A stretch of DNA of 64,000 bases, taken from NCBI GenBank assembly GCA_964035795.1, contig OZ038327.1, forward strand, positions 5,385,174 to 5,449,173, given 5' to 3'. Positions within the stretch are counted from its first letter, which is position 1, and every line of letters begins with the position of its first letter. This document shows positions 35,298-47,094 of this stretch, one piece after another. Origin of the DNA: Pterobdella sp. o SKG-2022 (taxonomy: Eukaryota; Annelida; Clitellata; Hirudinida; Piscicolidae). Under the pieces are notes generated by a model. That model saw only the letters and a program-made list of their open reading frames with translations. It ran no database searches and had not been told where the DNA came from. The translations under genes were made by a program, and so were the position numbers.

Positions 35298-35710
35298 TTT
35301 CATGCATTCTGACATGCAGTATCTATTCCAGAAGCAAACTATGGTAACCACCATTTTTCCCCTTAAAAAGGCATCTGGGCATGTACGTTTTGATCAAAAA
35401 GATCGACTCCTCGCATATAAGAGTTGTACATAGCAACCACTTTGAGACATGCAACAGTAATCTTTTTCCGTTTTTCATCACTTTTAACAACTCTGTTAAC
35501 GTTTGAGATAGAATGCATTGCATATGCATTTGATGCTAACGTTACCACTTTGTTATTCTTCCACGCTACAACTGCGAGATTACCTGTAGTGGCCATAGTC
35601 ATCGTACCCCTTTTCTCTTTTTTCAAAGCTTTAAAATTTACAAGACATTTTTCGGTTCTATTTTATTTGATTGTGCCCGTACCAAGCTGACCTAATTCAG
35701 TTAACTTTTC
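35297..35710 (-). pseudogene. piggyBac-type transposase C-terminal fragment
   Basis: Minus strand: LGTGTIK, ALKKEKRGTMT, NLAVVAWKNNKVVTLASNAY, ISNVNRVVKSDEKRKKI, then MYNSYMRGVDLFDQNV. These match piggyBac DDE transposases; the 'GVD..DQ' motif carries the third catalytic Asp. The region after it (RGKNGGYHSLLLE) is frameshifted. N-terminal two-thirds and terminal repeats were not found. Confidence 0.8.
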
Positions 35711-36721
35711 CAAAAAATCACGAATATCGTATTACAAGAATTAACATAAACTCACCTTTTCGTCTGGTTTGAACACATTGTTTTGGTTTAAAACTAAAAT
35801 GATAACTTGAATTTAAAACTTATCGAAAGATAAACCAATTCAACAAGAAACAATTCAATTCAAAAATAGTATTTGAATGAGAAATAGGTACACATTTATA
35901 GATATAAAATTTTAAAAAATTTTATAATTAAATTATGAATTGAAAAATTTCAAAAAAAGTAATTTTTGTCAAATATAAATTACTTTTAACAATGATATAT
36001 TGAAAATTCATCCAAACTACGTCAAATTAACAAAATTGAGCAAAAGTAGTGTATGCCAGTGTAACCTACAGGTTGCACCTACTTATAAACCTCATATGGC
36101 TAACTTAATTTTATTTTATTTTACTTTTTTTTTCAAAAAATATTTTGAAATAAAGAATATTCATACTAAATAAATTTTTTCAAAACAATAAAATAAATTG
36201 ATTTTGTTTGAAGCCAATTTTTAAAGAGGGTGCCGCTTTTGAGATTTTTGTTTAGGGTTGCTTGTCTCAAACTGAAATCTTTATATGGGAAAGTGCAGTA
36301 AAATTGTCAAAATGCTATTTTAGCTGAAATATGATCAAATAATAAAAAAAAACAATAAAAAAAAAAGCTTTTCTTGATTTTATATACAATTTTAAACATA
36401 GTGTCGCCTACAGGTTATACTGGGCCTTAAGGGGATATACACAGCCTTAAACAACGATCGAAAGTTTTTCAGAGAATTAAAATCAATCAAAACCGTTTTC
36501 TGCTCTAATTTTTATACGTTCAACAGTCAAAAAAATTTACAAATGAGCGAAAGAAAAATATTTTGGTACAGTATTTTTTAAATGATATATACATTTTGGT
36601 AAAAATACAAAGGTAAACTAATTAAAACATCAAATTATTTGAAATGAAAAGAATTGAATATTGTTTCGAACTTTTTTTAAATCATTTTTTTTATTTTTTT
36701 ATTTTGGCCTTACGTATCACC
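35711..36721. other. No gene seen
   Basis: AT-rich with long A and T runs; nothing recognised. Confidence 0.35.
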
Positions 36722-37830
36722 TCACTGTTTTTCAGGACGAAGAATATAATCAAAATCTTCATTGAGTTTGTATTCATTATCAAATGATTTTTTTTGCTGA
36801 ACTTCATCTTTTAGTTGACCATTCGGTTCAACAGTTTTTTTCGTTTTTTTAGAATTTTTTTTGAAACTTTTTTTGGTTACTTTCAAGCCAACATTCTGAG
36901 CAGCCAAATTTTTCGTATTTTCAGGCTTGTTTTTCAAACTTTTTTTCTGTTCATGAGGTTTCACACTTGTATCACTCTTCGAAGCAACCGTTTTTTTTGT
37001 ACTTCCAGGTTTATATTTCCGTTTTGAGGGTTTTTTTTTGATGAAAAATTTTTTAATTTGCTTTTTCTTTCAAGTGATTCAGCCATCGTATCGACAGCTT
37101 TCAGCTTAGGATCCATGGGGCCTGCAACATTATATTCATAGGTTCGTTTTTCAATGCAATCTATAGTTGAAAAATTTCAAAATTACTTCATACTTTTTAA
37201 AAAAATTTATTCTTTTTCAGGTATGCTTTCCAATTGATCAACTCTTATGTCTTCTTCATTAGATTCAATGTTATTTTGTATAAGTTCATCATTTTGCGAG
37301 ACTGTAGTTTTTTCTGTAAAAATTTCAGAAAAATTTTGTACTTCATTTTCAGTTTGAAAGACATTTTGATTTTGCTGGTTTTTGCTTGTGTTCTTAAAAA
37401 TCTGTTACAAATAAACAAAACAGTTATATTAGTTCATCTTTAGTAAGTGCTTTTTCGACTTTTTTACGTCTAAAATATGGATATTTTCAATTCATTTACT
37501 TAAGGAAAAAAGTTATAATTAAACTTTTCATGATAAGGCTAAACATATAAAAATTTTCACTTTTTTTGCTTTAATCACATATATTTCAGAAACTTCTTTT
37601 TTTCGACGAACAAATTTTGAAAAAACAATAATTTTATCTATTAACTCATAAATAAATGAAAAAAATGTAATTATTCGACCACTAAATAAATAAAAAAATG
37701 AATTTTTCATGTTTAAGGGACCATGTGCAATTTTTTTTGCTTCCCAAAAATCTTTTGCATCGATCCGATCAACATGATTTAGTAATTCTGTAGCTTCATC
37801 CAACACATGTATTCGATAACTCCTATTTTT
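36722..37830 (-). pseudogene. Lys-rich tandem-repeat protein gene, copy 2 (decaying)
   Basis: Inverted paralogue of 15,057-16,164. Exon A (from about 37,830) reads DEATELLNHVDRIDAKDFWE with a following hydrophobic stretch. Exon B (about 37,396-37,222, after acceptor TTTGTAACAG) reads QNDELIQNNIESNEEDIRVD and runs into a stop, PEKE*. Exon C starts after TAATGTTGCAG (about 37,123) with DPKLKAVDTMAESLERK. A one-base deficit in an A run near 37,035 breaks the frame, which reopens as 36,964-36,722 with two or three Lys-rich repeats. Intron positions match copy 1, so this is a duplicate of the intron-bearing gene and not a retrocopy. Confidence 0.65.
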
Positions 37831-38293
37831 TCAAGTTATATCTAGCTTTCACAAATGCTTTTCATCTTACAATTTGGCTGGAAGAATGAGCTTGGTTGGC
37901 TATAAAGTCAGGTTGGAGGGTTTTCTGCTGTGGCTAGTTTTGTCAAACCAATATCAATGTTTGCACCTTGCATTGACAAAAACGTCATTTACAGTTTTCA
38001 GTTTTTCGATTTGAGCCTTATTTAAGACTCAGTGACGTTATCTGGTGAATTTTATTCTAACTCATTTGAAACATTTTTGAATAGGATTATAGAGCTCTAT
38101 CCGAGCAAACTTTGGCTTCGATGGTGGTTTGGAAGCTTCAAGTCTGTGATAAAAAACAACTTTCAAACGCAGTTACGTCCAAAATATTCGTGGTCTGTTG
38201 GACATCCCGCTTCTCTTTGAACTTGTGTGACTTGTCATTTGTTCAACTTACTTTGGATAATGATCACAATTGATCAGATGGCAGTTTTTTGTT
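37831..38293. other. No recognised gene
   Basis: A 62-codon + frame (38,032-38,220; LWLRWWFGSFKSVIKNN) looks protein-like, but no family was recognised. Confidence 0.3.
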
Positions 38294-38456
38294 GGCCCGT
38301 TTAGCTCAGTGTTAAAGCATTAGACTAATTATTTGAAATTACCAGATTCGATCCCACGTGTTTCGACAATTAGCACCTGTTTCACAGTTTGTTTTCACAA
38401 GCGCTTTGATTTATGAGAAAAAGCACTTCACAAATTCTGCATTACGTTACATTACA
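38294..38456 (+). mobile_element. tRNA-derived SINE
   Basis: Head GGCCCGTTTAGCTCAGTG with A box, and a good B box GATTCGATCCC at 38,345. It is followed by the shared tail ACAATTAGCACCTGTTTCAC and CAAGCGCTTT, ending near ATTACGTTACATT. The acceptor arms do not pair (GGCCCGT vs CACGTGT), so it is not a functional tRNA gene. Confidence 0.8.
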
Positions 38457-38847
38457 TTTCTGATTTTTGAAACACCCAACTGTGTTAGCTTGGAAATCTC
38501 AAAAATTTTTATGTTACACATTTTAAATGCAGCGCTGAACGTAAAAAAAAAGACATTTACTATTTATTTTGCCATTGCTCTGATTTTTCACTCCACTTGG
38601 CCAGATTGCATCATCATTTCCATTCTGGGCATTTGGGCCACTTATAAGTAACAGTTTTTCAGAAATTTAAGAACATTTTTCATCTAGTGACATGAACTTT
38701 TATTAGAGTAACTTGATGTTTTCTTTTGAACGGTAATTGCAAAGTTGAAATTACCGCGCAGGTAGCATAAGCAGTTTTGCCTCAAAGATTTTCATGATAA
38801 CAATACAACACCCAGCTTCTTTGTTGAAGTACAATAGCCTGAATCTC
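38457..38847. other. No gene seen
   Basis: A 97-codon + frame (38,358-38,651) overlaps the SINE tail and has no recognisable domain. Confidence 0.3.
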
Positions 38848-39002
38848 AAAATAAAGACAGCAAACACGAAGTATTTATTGAATGACACGAAGCTTTTCGT
38901 AAAACTAGCTTACATCATCAAGTGAACACTTGATAATGTAAGCTAGCCTTACAAAAAGCTTCGTGTCATTTAATAAATACTTTGTTTGTTGTCCTTACTT
39001 TC
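38848..39002. mobile_element. Foldback MITE, copy 3
   Basis: Arms of about 75 bases pair almost fully. Left: GTATTTATTGAATGACACGA then AGCTTTTCGTAA; the right arm is the reverse complement, ending TTTGTTTGTTGTCCTTACTTT. The centre is ATCATCAAGTGAACACTTGA. GAAGCTTTTCGTAA is shared with the copy at 4,932. No clear target duplication was seen. Confidence 0.8.
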
Positions 39003-39424
39003 AGTTTCTTTGGGTTTAATCAAAAAAATGTATAAGCTCTTTTTTTGAGATATAATTTTATTGATGTAACTTTTCATTAAGAATTTGCAATTAATTTTCA
39101 GTTAGTTATGAATGCGTGTATCAAACTTGAGCATGCGTGTGAGTATGCTTGTGAGGAACGACTGTGTACCTATAAAGGTGTAGTTCACAAAAAGTCACGC
39201 ACTACTCTTAATTTATTAAATAACTTTCGAACGAAAAGTTATTTTTTATTGAATTCTCCATTAGAGAGCTTTTGAAAAAATTAATTATTCAATGAAACTA
39301 TGACATTAAAAAATATATTTTTGAAGTTGTTTAGTTTTGAAAGCTTGCAAACATATAATCTGCTCAAAATTATTCGCGCACTATTCAATTTGACCAAAAT
39401 AAGTTTTTTTAAATTAAATTTAAA

Positions 39425-40215
39425 TTTTCAAAAAACTATATTTTATTGGTTTTTCTTTGACCCTTTATAACTTTAAGATATCGATTAGGCATTACCCAAT
39501 CTAGCCATGTGACGTATTGTTGAGGTATACCCTGCCAAACACGAAGAATAACGGTTCGGAGGTCTTGAAGGGACTGAAATTGCTTTCCGTTTTGATAAGC
39601 CTTTTTGTTATAAAAGCTCCAAGTTTTTTTAATGGACTCTTCGATTGTTATTTCAGTACATCAATTTTTTGTTGCAAAATCCACAATTTAGTTTTAATTG
39701 TGAATTACAGCATTGTCTTGTTGAAAATGAATTTCTTGTTATGAAATTCAATCACTAAAAGCAATAGGCGACTGTTCAATGTTTTAGTATATTTTATCAA
39801 ACTTTGACGTTTTTTCAAAACTGCTAAGCTGGTCTTTTACTTTACGCTGATTCCACCCGAACCCTCACTGCTTCTCCTCAGCCTACACGCATTTTTTAAA
39901 TTTCTGGATCTTTTCGCAAATCATGCGAGTAGTATGGGAATCTGTCTGATTTATCAAAATTGAATTTTTTCTAGTCGGATTTCTAAAAAATCTTGTTCTT
40001 ATTGTTTCTTCTTGTGAGCTGCTTTTAGGTCTGGTGCTGTTTTTCCTTCTGAATATTGCAGGTTTTTAAAATCCTTCAACTTTTGAGACAAACTGAAAAT
40101 GCAACAACAGGCAAAGCCAATAATTTTCTAAATATTGTTCAGAAGATTTCTTGTTGCAAAGCGGTCTCAACTATATTGTGAAAATCTCTTTGGTCAGTCT
40201 TTTTGAGAGTTGACT
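39425..40215 (-). pseudogene. Tc1/mariner transposase pseudogene
   Basis: The minus strand reads HFQQDNAVIHN (39,725-39,695), the second catalytic Asp region of Tc1 enzymes. A C-terminal NGKQFQSLQDLRTVILRVWQ and WVMPNRYLKVIKGQRK (39,595-39,435) follows, in another frame. At the expected 'NPIENLWG' the residues are SIKKLG, so the third acidic residue is lost. The N-terminal part to about 40,215 is degenerate (RKNPTRKNSILI). A TIR-like TTATTCGCGCACT lies at 39,370; the other end was not found. Confidence 0.75.
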
Positions 40216-40861
40216 TTTTTATATGTGTTATAATTCAAGTCGATTCGTATTCTAGTTATACCTTATTGATATTTCTGGTTATCATTGGAATATTTTCATT
40301 TTTTTTATAAAAATCGTATTTGTTCAGTTGAAGAGCCACAAATCGAAGTATACAACAGTAATGTGAAACGATCTCTGCATAGATCGAAGTTCTTGCTGAA
40401 AGTTTAATGTAGTGAAAATACACTGTAAAACAGATGGTAATTTTCAACTCAGCAAAGAATTGAATTCGGTAACTTTGTATGTATGGATTGATGCACTGCA
40501 GTTGAGCTATACTGGCTTCTGTTAAATTAGACTCTCTCCAACTTTCAGATTTTTAGTACTTTTTTTGCTATAGCTTCTGGAGGTTTATGATATTGCATGT
40601 AACCATGGTGAAATCTATTGTATCTTTCTTTCCGCAAACGTAAACATTCATCAAGAATGGGCTGCTGATAATGAAAAAGACAGGCATTTCATAGGTTTTT
40701 GTTTTGAACCTTTACAATCATTCATAGAATTCTAATAATTCCGGTTGGCTTAGCTTTTGAAATAAGTAAATCAGCATCGTTATTCAGACATTTTTTTTAA
40801 TGGATAAAATCAGTTCAAGTAATGATTATGAATAATATAAACTTCAAACTTCACAACTTGA
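40216..40861. other. No recognised gene
   Basis: A minus-strand stretch at about 40,560-40,700 reads QPILDECLRLRKERYNRFHH and YHKPPEAIAKKVLK. It looks protein-like and could be part of an unidentified element; no family assigned. Confidence 0.3.
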
Positions 40862-41119
40862 AAACTGAAAAAAGAAGTTCACAATAACATTAGTATGCAC
40901 AAGATGATGAGGGCACTAACAGCATTCAACAACAATAACATTCTTTGAATTAAAATGGAGTAATTAATGCAAAGCAAATAATAATAAGTAAAATTATTTT
41001 TAAACTCAACATAAATATTCTTTAATTGAACTACGTGTTAGAAATAAAATCAAAACAGTTATTAAATATTAGATATATAGAAATATGCTAGTAAAACCTT
41101 ACAATACAACCCTCGTACT

Positions 41120-41410
41120 AGTAGAAAAGTCTGGTTTTGGAACTGGGCATCCCAGGCTTGGAAGGATACGAATATTATGCCACTTTCAAAAAAAAAAAAC
41201 AGTAAGTGGAGAATTTATAGAAGTATAACTCTGCTTTCAACTATGAAAAATTATTAGTCAGAAGACTTTTGCACAACTAAGAAAAACACATCTTTAAAAA
41301 ATATTACCACAACCACCAGTGAAATTTGAAAAAGACGCAACACAATGGATATGGTTTTTACTTTGCATCGACCTCGAGAAAATGTTCAAACCGAAGCATG
41401 TTTATGTATT
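41120..41410 (+). pseudogene. LINE RT fragment in composite repeat, copy 3
   Basis: ASQAWKDTNIMPLSKKKNSK and YRSITLLSTMKN, then NTMDMVFTLHRPRENVQTEA, match RT motifs 'W..G.I.PL.KK', 'YRGISLLST' and 'T.DMIFTLRQLQEK'. Several stops; no catalytic box. Confidence 0.65.
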
Positions 41411-41936
41411 ACCAAATTTGCTTAAACGTTCAACCAGTAGGCAAAAAAATTCACTGGCTTATGTTGAAATGGTATGATGTCTAAAACAGGGAGTTCTTTT
41501 GATGATGGTAATGTCTTTGTAACACATGATCTCCAGTCCACGTAATCACAAGTTGAAAATTTTGCGCGTTCATCAACAAAAGAAAATATAAAAAAATTGA
41601 AATTTCGAATAATTACGAAATTCAAAAAACCTTTGAAATTCAGAAAGTTCAAGCATAGAAATTCAAAAAATATGGTATGAACATTGCTTTGATTTCATAT
41701 AGTTTCTTTAAACCATAAGCATTTTTTCACAAACACGTTTTTTCAAGAAAACCAGCTAAAATTATCGATAAGGAAAACATCATAATTCATAAACTATCTA
41801 AGAGCCGAGTTATTTAGAAACAACATACGATGTCTTTCAAATATTGTTTGGATTACAAAAGCAGTTTTCGTTTCTGAAAATTTCAATAATTAATTATTGT
41901 TTATCGTGTTATTATCTTCAACATATATAGTTTGAA

Positions 41937-42328
41937 TCATTTACTGTAAACTGACGAAGTAGGTTTCATTTTTCCAGTAGTAGTACTAGAAGTAGTAGTA
42001 GTAGAAGTAGTAGTTGTGGGTGTTGTTCTTGTAGCAAAACCATTCCTAAGAATCATAGTCATGTTACAAAATCTTATTCCTTCTCTTTTTTGATTTATTT
42101 TTATCTTTCTAACAACTTCACCGTTGAATTCATGCGTAATTCGATGTTTTCCAGGTTCCAAATTTTCATTGAAAAGTATTTTTTTACCAGGTTGTTGAAG
42201 CATCGTTATCTGAGCTTGAAGTTTTTTAGTTTTTATAAATAAGAAAAAATTTTTAATTTTTTTGCCGATTATTGCAAAGAAACAGAATTTTCCTACTTCT
42301 CGATTTGCTTTTAGATCCAGAATAAAAC
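41937..42328 (-). CDS. Thr-rich terminal exon, copy 3 (longest open copy)
   Basis: After an acceptor-like GAATTAACCAG, about 130 codons are open to a stop at 41,937. It begins GFILDLKANREVGKFCFFAI, continues LQQPGKKILFNENLEPGKHR, ITHEFNGEVVRKIKINQKRE, then a run of about 15 Thr residues and KPTSSVYSK. Beyond the stop, homology to copy 1 continues for a dozen codons, so the stop may be premature. A segment at about 42,440-42,570 (ENFLDKKNIILNGSLTEFLE) might be an upstream exon. No domain recognised. It could be a real terminal exon or an ORF of the repeat. Confidence 0.4.
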
Positions 42329-42664
42329 CTGGTTAATTCATAAGTATTCAACAAAAGATTTCCGTAAAAACTTGAAAAAAAATATTCAATATAAACTGAT
42401 GATTGGAAGTTCATTCAATTGAAATTTTTTCTTGCCCCAATATCTATCGAGTACGAAAAAAATTTTCGTCAATTTCTAGAAATTCTGTAAGAGAGCCGTT
42501 CAAAATTATATTCTTTTTGTCTAAAAAATTTTCTGTGTTTGAAAAAAAAGTTTCAGCTTTTGAAAATTTTGTAAAGTTTTTTACTTATGAATTGAGTTTT
42601 ACTTAATTTAAATTGTCTAATTAAATAACAAAAAAATTCTTTAACTTTTAGTTTTATTAAAATG

Positions 42665-42850
42665 TTATTTAAAAACGAATATCTGAATGTTATAAAATAT
42701 ACGAACCACATCCATAGCAAAAATGAAGGAAGAATACAACACAAATACATGGGGAAAAAACGCATTTTGAAATGCTTAGTCAGTTTTCATTATAAAAATG
42801 TTTTGTTTCGATGATGATGCGTATAAATTAAACCTGAACTTAAGTTTTGA
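42665..42850 (-). repeat. Unclassified dispersed repeat, copy d (inverted)
   Basis: The reverse complement carries CAGGTTTAATTTATACGC, ATCATCATCGAAACAAAAC, AAAATGCGTTTTTTCCCC and TATGGATGTGGTTCGTAT, in the same order as copies a, b, c and e. Confidence 0.75.
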
Positions 42851-43277
42851 TTTTATTTGATTTTATCGGTTAGTTTCCAAGCTTTATATCTTGGTTTTTT
42901 GACTATTTTTTTTAATTACATATCTCTTGAAGATCTTTTTGTTTTTTTTTTCATAACTTTTTTCAATTCTTTTTTTTGTTCCGCATATCATAGCTTGTTC
43001 ATCCACAAATCTCAGTGTTTTGATATAGGCAGAGTTGATGAAAGAAATATGAAAAGTGGATTGCTTGGAGTGAAAAGAGCAATAGGTTGATAAGTTAAAG
43101 AGCTAAAATTCACGTAAGGAAGAAAAAAGAGGGGAATGATACAAAGGCTTAAACTTGCGTGAGGTACGTATGCATGTGAGGCATTCACGATCAAACCAGA
43201 GAACTTTTAAAGAGAAAAAACGATAGGTAAATGATTTGATAAGAAGAAACACGCTCAAAGTATAAATAGAAAAAGAG

Positions 43278-44069
43278 TCAAAAGCAAAATAAAATAATCA
43301 TCAACATCAAAGAAAAAAGAAGAGTTAAAAGAAGAAACAGAGAGAAGATTGATGTAAAGATTTTTATCAAATTGAGATCAAGAGCAAGTATATACAATGA
43401 CATTTGATGAGAGTTTAATGGGGTTGTTAGAAAAAAAGATTGAATAAAGGGATGATTAATGAAAAACACTGACTGAGCATGAACACTATAAAAACTAATA
43501 TAGAATAACTTGATGAGAAGATCAAAGGCGTTGCCAGAGAAATGAGAAAAAAAGTGGCAATGCTGGAAAAGATTAAAAAGTTCAACGAGTTGAATGAATT
43601 TATTAGTGTAGAAACTATTTTTGTAGACAAAAAATATAAAAAAAGAAAAAGTATATAAAAATTCGAAGAAGGCAGATAAGTCACTATTGAAAGAAGAGAG
43701 AGAAGAAGATGGAGATCGATAAGTGATAGCAATAAACAGGGTGAGTACCATATTTGAAAGAGGAAACAAAAGATCAAAAAGATTTGAAACCAGAATTAGA
43801 ACTTTTCGTAGAAGAAAAAGTAGATTTGTAGAAAATAACAAAATTAAAAGAGGATTTTGAGAAACACGAGCAAATTCAAGGGCAGAATAAAAAAAAGGAC
43901 AAGAAGAGATGAAAGAAAGAGAAAAAGCAGATTCATTCCAGGTTTCACTAAGAACTAGAAAAAAAATTTTAGAATCAGAGAAAAGATTAAAAACATAAAT
44001 AAAGTTGTTTTTAACAGATCTTACGTTGAGAAAAAAGATGACAATGGATCTACAAAGTTTAGAAAAGTT
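43278..44069 (-). pseudogene. CR1/L2-like LINE endonuclease domain
   Basis: A minus-strand frame of over 260 codons, open. It includes FLNVRSVKNNFIYVFNLFSD ('N.RS..NK'), FLVLSETWNESAFS (the 'L.ETWL' motif with the catalytic Glu), FIAITYRSPSSSLSSF ('Y RPPSS') and FNSDLSAFFEFLY. This is the apurinic-like endonuclease domain of CR1/L2 elements. The His of the C-terminal 'SDH' is not evident. Its 5' side is interrupted by the RTE-type element at 44,075. Confidence 0.7.
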
Positions 44070-44074
44070 ATGAG

Positions 44075-47000
44075 TTTCGTTCCGATGCTGCACAACCTTG
44101 ACGTGGTAGGACGGCTTGTGTGTCCCAGTGACTCCCAAGGTTATATGAGCGGGGGCTTTGGCTTCTGGAAGGTTCAGCCATGCTCAGAAGGTTTGAGGAG
44201 TAGGGTCTAGACAAAACGGTGCATTCTGGCCCTCCAGGTTGGGGGTTGTGCTGCGGGTTAACTACCTACACATAGAAAAAAGGCAAGTTACAGAAAGCAA
44301 CAAAAACTGTAACCAGAAATCTTCTGTTTCAGGGAGAGCTGGAATTCCTTTTAAGAAATTTATGACGCGTTGCAGCCAAACCCATCAGGGAGCTGCAGGG
44401 CTGAAGACCCATTTTCACCCAAAAACACTTTTATATAAAAATCCTAGCTTGCTCTCACACAATTCTGTTTTTCTGAAAACATAGAATGTAAGAACACTCT
44501 GGGAGACAGGAAAATGTGCAGAAGCAACGAGGGAAATGCAGAGATACAACCTCACACTCACGGGCATGTGCGAAGTACGTTGGACTGGTCATGGAAAGAC
44601 CAAATTGCAAACAGGGGAAACGTTGTTCTATTCAAGCAAAAACGAAGAACACCATAAAGCTGGTGTAGGAATCCTTTTGTCCAAAAAAGCGGCTAACAGT
44701 TTGCTGGAATAGAATCCTGTGTCAGACGAAAATGGGGAGATGCTAGCTGACTTCTGCTCCACCAATAGTCTCGTTATTAGAGGTACAATCTTTTTGTATC
44801 AGAAACGCCACAAAACCACCTGGGTTTTTACTGACAAGCTGACAGAAATCAAATTGACTACGTCATGGCGAAACAACGCTACAGAAGCTCACTGCAAAAT
44901 GTTAGGATGAAACACGGCGCCGACATTGGGTCAGACCACCACCTCGTCGTCACAAAGATCAAGATGCGGCTATCCACAAGAAAGAATCTGCCGAAACCAA
45001 GAAAAAAGTTCAACGTCGGGAAACTGAAACAAAAAGACACAAAGCAAATGATTCAGCTTTCTCTTTACAACCGCTTTGATGAGCTACAGTCAAACGAAGC
45101 AAAAACAGAAATAAAAAGCAGAAGCAGAGATGGTCAACATTCAAAGAAGCAGTTGCGGGAGCATGTGAAGACGTCTTGGGACGAGCACATTTCAAAAGGA
45201 AACCGTGGATCAGTGACGAATCATGGAAGAAGGTAGAAAAGAGAAGGCTGGCCAAACAAGAAATGAACCAGGCAAAAACAGCAAGAAGCTGACAGACATT
45301 CCGCTCTCTCAAAAGAACTCAAAAAAGAGCTACGAGCAGACAAGCGAATGTACTTCAGGACTTTCGCTGATGAAGCAGAGAAGGCGGCTAGCAAGGGCGA
45401 TCTCAAGACTTTATATGCCACCACCAAAATCTTCAGTGGACAACACTGTAATCCAAAAAGGCCTGTGAGAAACAAAGGGAGACTGCTTACAATGGTGAAA
45501 GACCAACTAACAAAGTGGATAGAACATTTTCAAGAAGTTCTGAATCAACCTGCATCAGAGCAAAGACCTCGACTAAATTCGGGTGATCCACTTGACATCA
45601 ACATTGGAGAGATCACCAAAGAAGAAATTCACAAAGCCCTCAGTAGTTTGAAAAACGGAAAGACCGCTGGCACAGACAAAATCTTAGCGGAGGCGTTGAA
45701 AGAAGGAGGAACGGGCATCATTAACCACCTGCATCAATTGCTAAATCTGATATGAGCAACAGAAAAGATACCAACAGAGTGGAGCAGAGGACTATTAGTG
45801 AAACTTCCCAAACACGGTGATCTTTCTTAGTGCAGCAAATGGCGAGGAATTACACTGCTGTCCATTCCCAGCAAAGTCTCAACAAAAATTATCTTGGAGC
45901 GAATGAAAGATGCTATCGACAATGTGCTGAGAGATGAAGAAGCTGGCTTCAGAAAAGAACGTTCTTGTGCAGACCAGATTGCGACTCTCAGAATCATAGT
46001 GGAACAATCCATCGAATGGCAGTCACCCCTCTACGTGCTTCATTGATTTTGAGAACGCGTTTGCTAGTGTTGACAGAAAATCAACCTGGAACATACTTCT
46101 TCCTTGTGGTGTCCCAATAAAGTTTGTCGACCTTATCAAAGCACTTTATGAAGGGTTCTCATGCTAAGTCATCCATGCCGGAAAACTCTCTGAAAGCTTT
46201 GAGATTTCTTCGGAGTTAGACAGGGCTTCATTTTTGTTTCTTGTCGTGCTAGACTGGGTGACAAAGAAGACTTACGGAAGTTCCGGAAAAGGCTCTCACG
46301 TCGAAGCTAGAAGACTGCGTTGGCTGACGACTTGGCTCTCTTGTCGCACCGTCTGCAAGACATGAAAAAGAAATTGAGAAATCGTGAAATCACAACACAA
46401 AGGGTTGGTTTTAAAATTAGCCATGAAAAGACCAAGTTACTGCGCATTAATAACCAACAGGAGGGCCCAGTTACCGTTTCCGGGAAAGCAGTAACAGACA
46501 TCGATGACTTCGTGTATCTAGGTAGCAAGATTAGCTAAACGGGAGGTACAGATGAAGACATCAATGCTAGGCTGAAGAAAGCTCGACAAGCATTTGCCAT
46601 GTTAAGACCCGTGTGAAGAGCAAACAGCATCTCCACCAAAACTAAACTCAGAAGCTTCAACTCAAACGTGAAATCTGTGCTGCTTTATGGGTCAGAAACT
46701 TGGAGAGCGATCAACACCAACACGACAAAAATGCAAAACTTTGTCAATGGCTGCCTTCGACAGATTCTCCGTTTGAGATGGTTCGACAAAGTGCCGAACG
46801 CCGAGCTATGGACATCCACAAATTAACAACCAAAGTCAAACGGCGAAAATGGTGATGGTCACACTTTACGAAAAGTGCCTGGAAATATTACCAGACAGAG
46901 GCTTGAATGGAACCCGCAAGGGAAGAGAAGGAGGGGACATCCAAAGCAGACCTGGAGAAGAAGTCTAAACTGTGAGCTGCGGAACTTTGGCTTAAAATGG

Positions 47001-47089
47001 GAAAAAGCCAAAACCAGCGCCAGAGACAGAGGGAGATGGAAGAAAGTTGTTGAGGCCTTATGCTCTCTTAGGAGTCTGAAGGAAAAATA
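44075..47089 (+). mobile_element. RTE-type LINE, near full length, nested
   Basis: The 5' leader (GACTCCCAAGGTTATATGAG at 44,130, GGTTCAGCCATGCTCAGAAG at 44,180, CTCCAGGTTGGGGGTTGTGC at 44,232) is the conserved leader of a family widely annotated as craniofacial-development-protein-2-like. The endonuclease starts at 44,487 (NVRTLWETGKCAEATREMQR, EVRWTGHGKTKLQTGE; UAG at 44,708) and ends with DIGSDHHLVVTK (44,920). The RT has LSSLKNGKTAGTDKI (45,642), WRGITLLSIPSKVSTKIILE (45,842), FRKERSCADQIATLRIIVEQ (45,951) and a catalytic ADDLALLSH (46,320). The C-terminus is WNPQGKRRRGHPKQTWRRSL (46,910), ending LRSLKEK at 47,090. ATGAG flanks both sides (44,070-44,074; 47,090-47,094). Several stops and frameshifts. 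Confidence 0.85.
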
Positions 47090-47094
47090 ATGAG

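Larger units (their letters stand above)
40862..42345. repeat. Composite repeat, copy 3 (inverted)
   Basis: Holds the same blocks as copy 1 in reverse order: TTCACAATAACATTAGTATG at 40,876, an RT fragment on the + strand, the block CTTTGTAACACATGATCTCC (41,515), and the Thr-rich exon on the minus strand. It is the most complete copy. Confidence 0.75.

Noticed and set aside
38294..38365. Functional tRNA gene
   Set aside because: A and B boxes are present but acceptor arms do not pair, and a shared SINE tail follows.
40560..40700. Protein-like minus-strand stretch
   Set aside because: No family recognised and short; kept only as a note in the gap entry.
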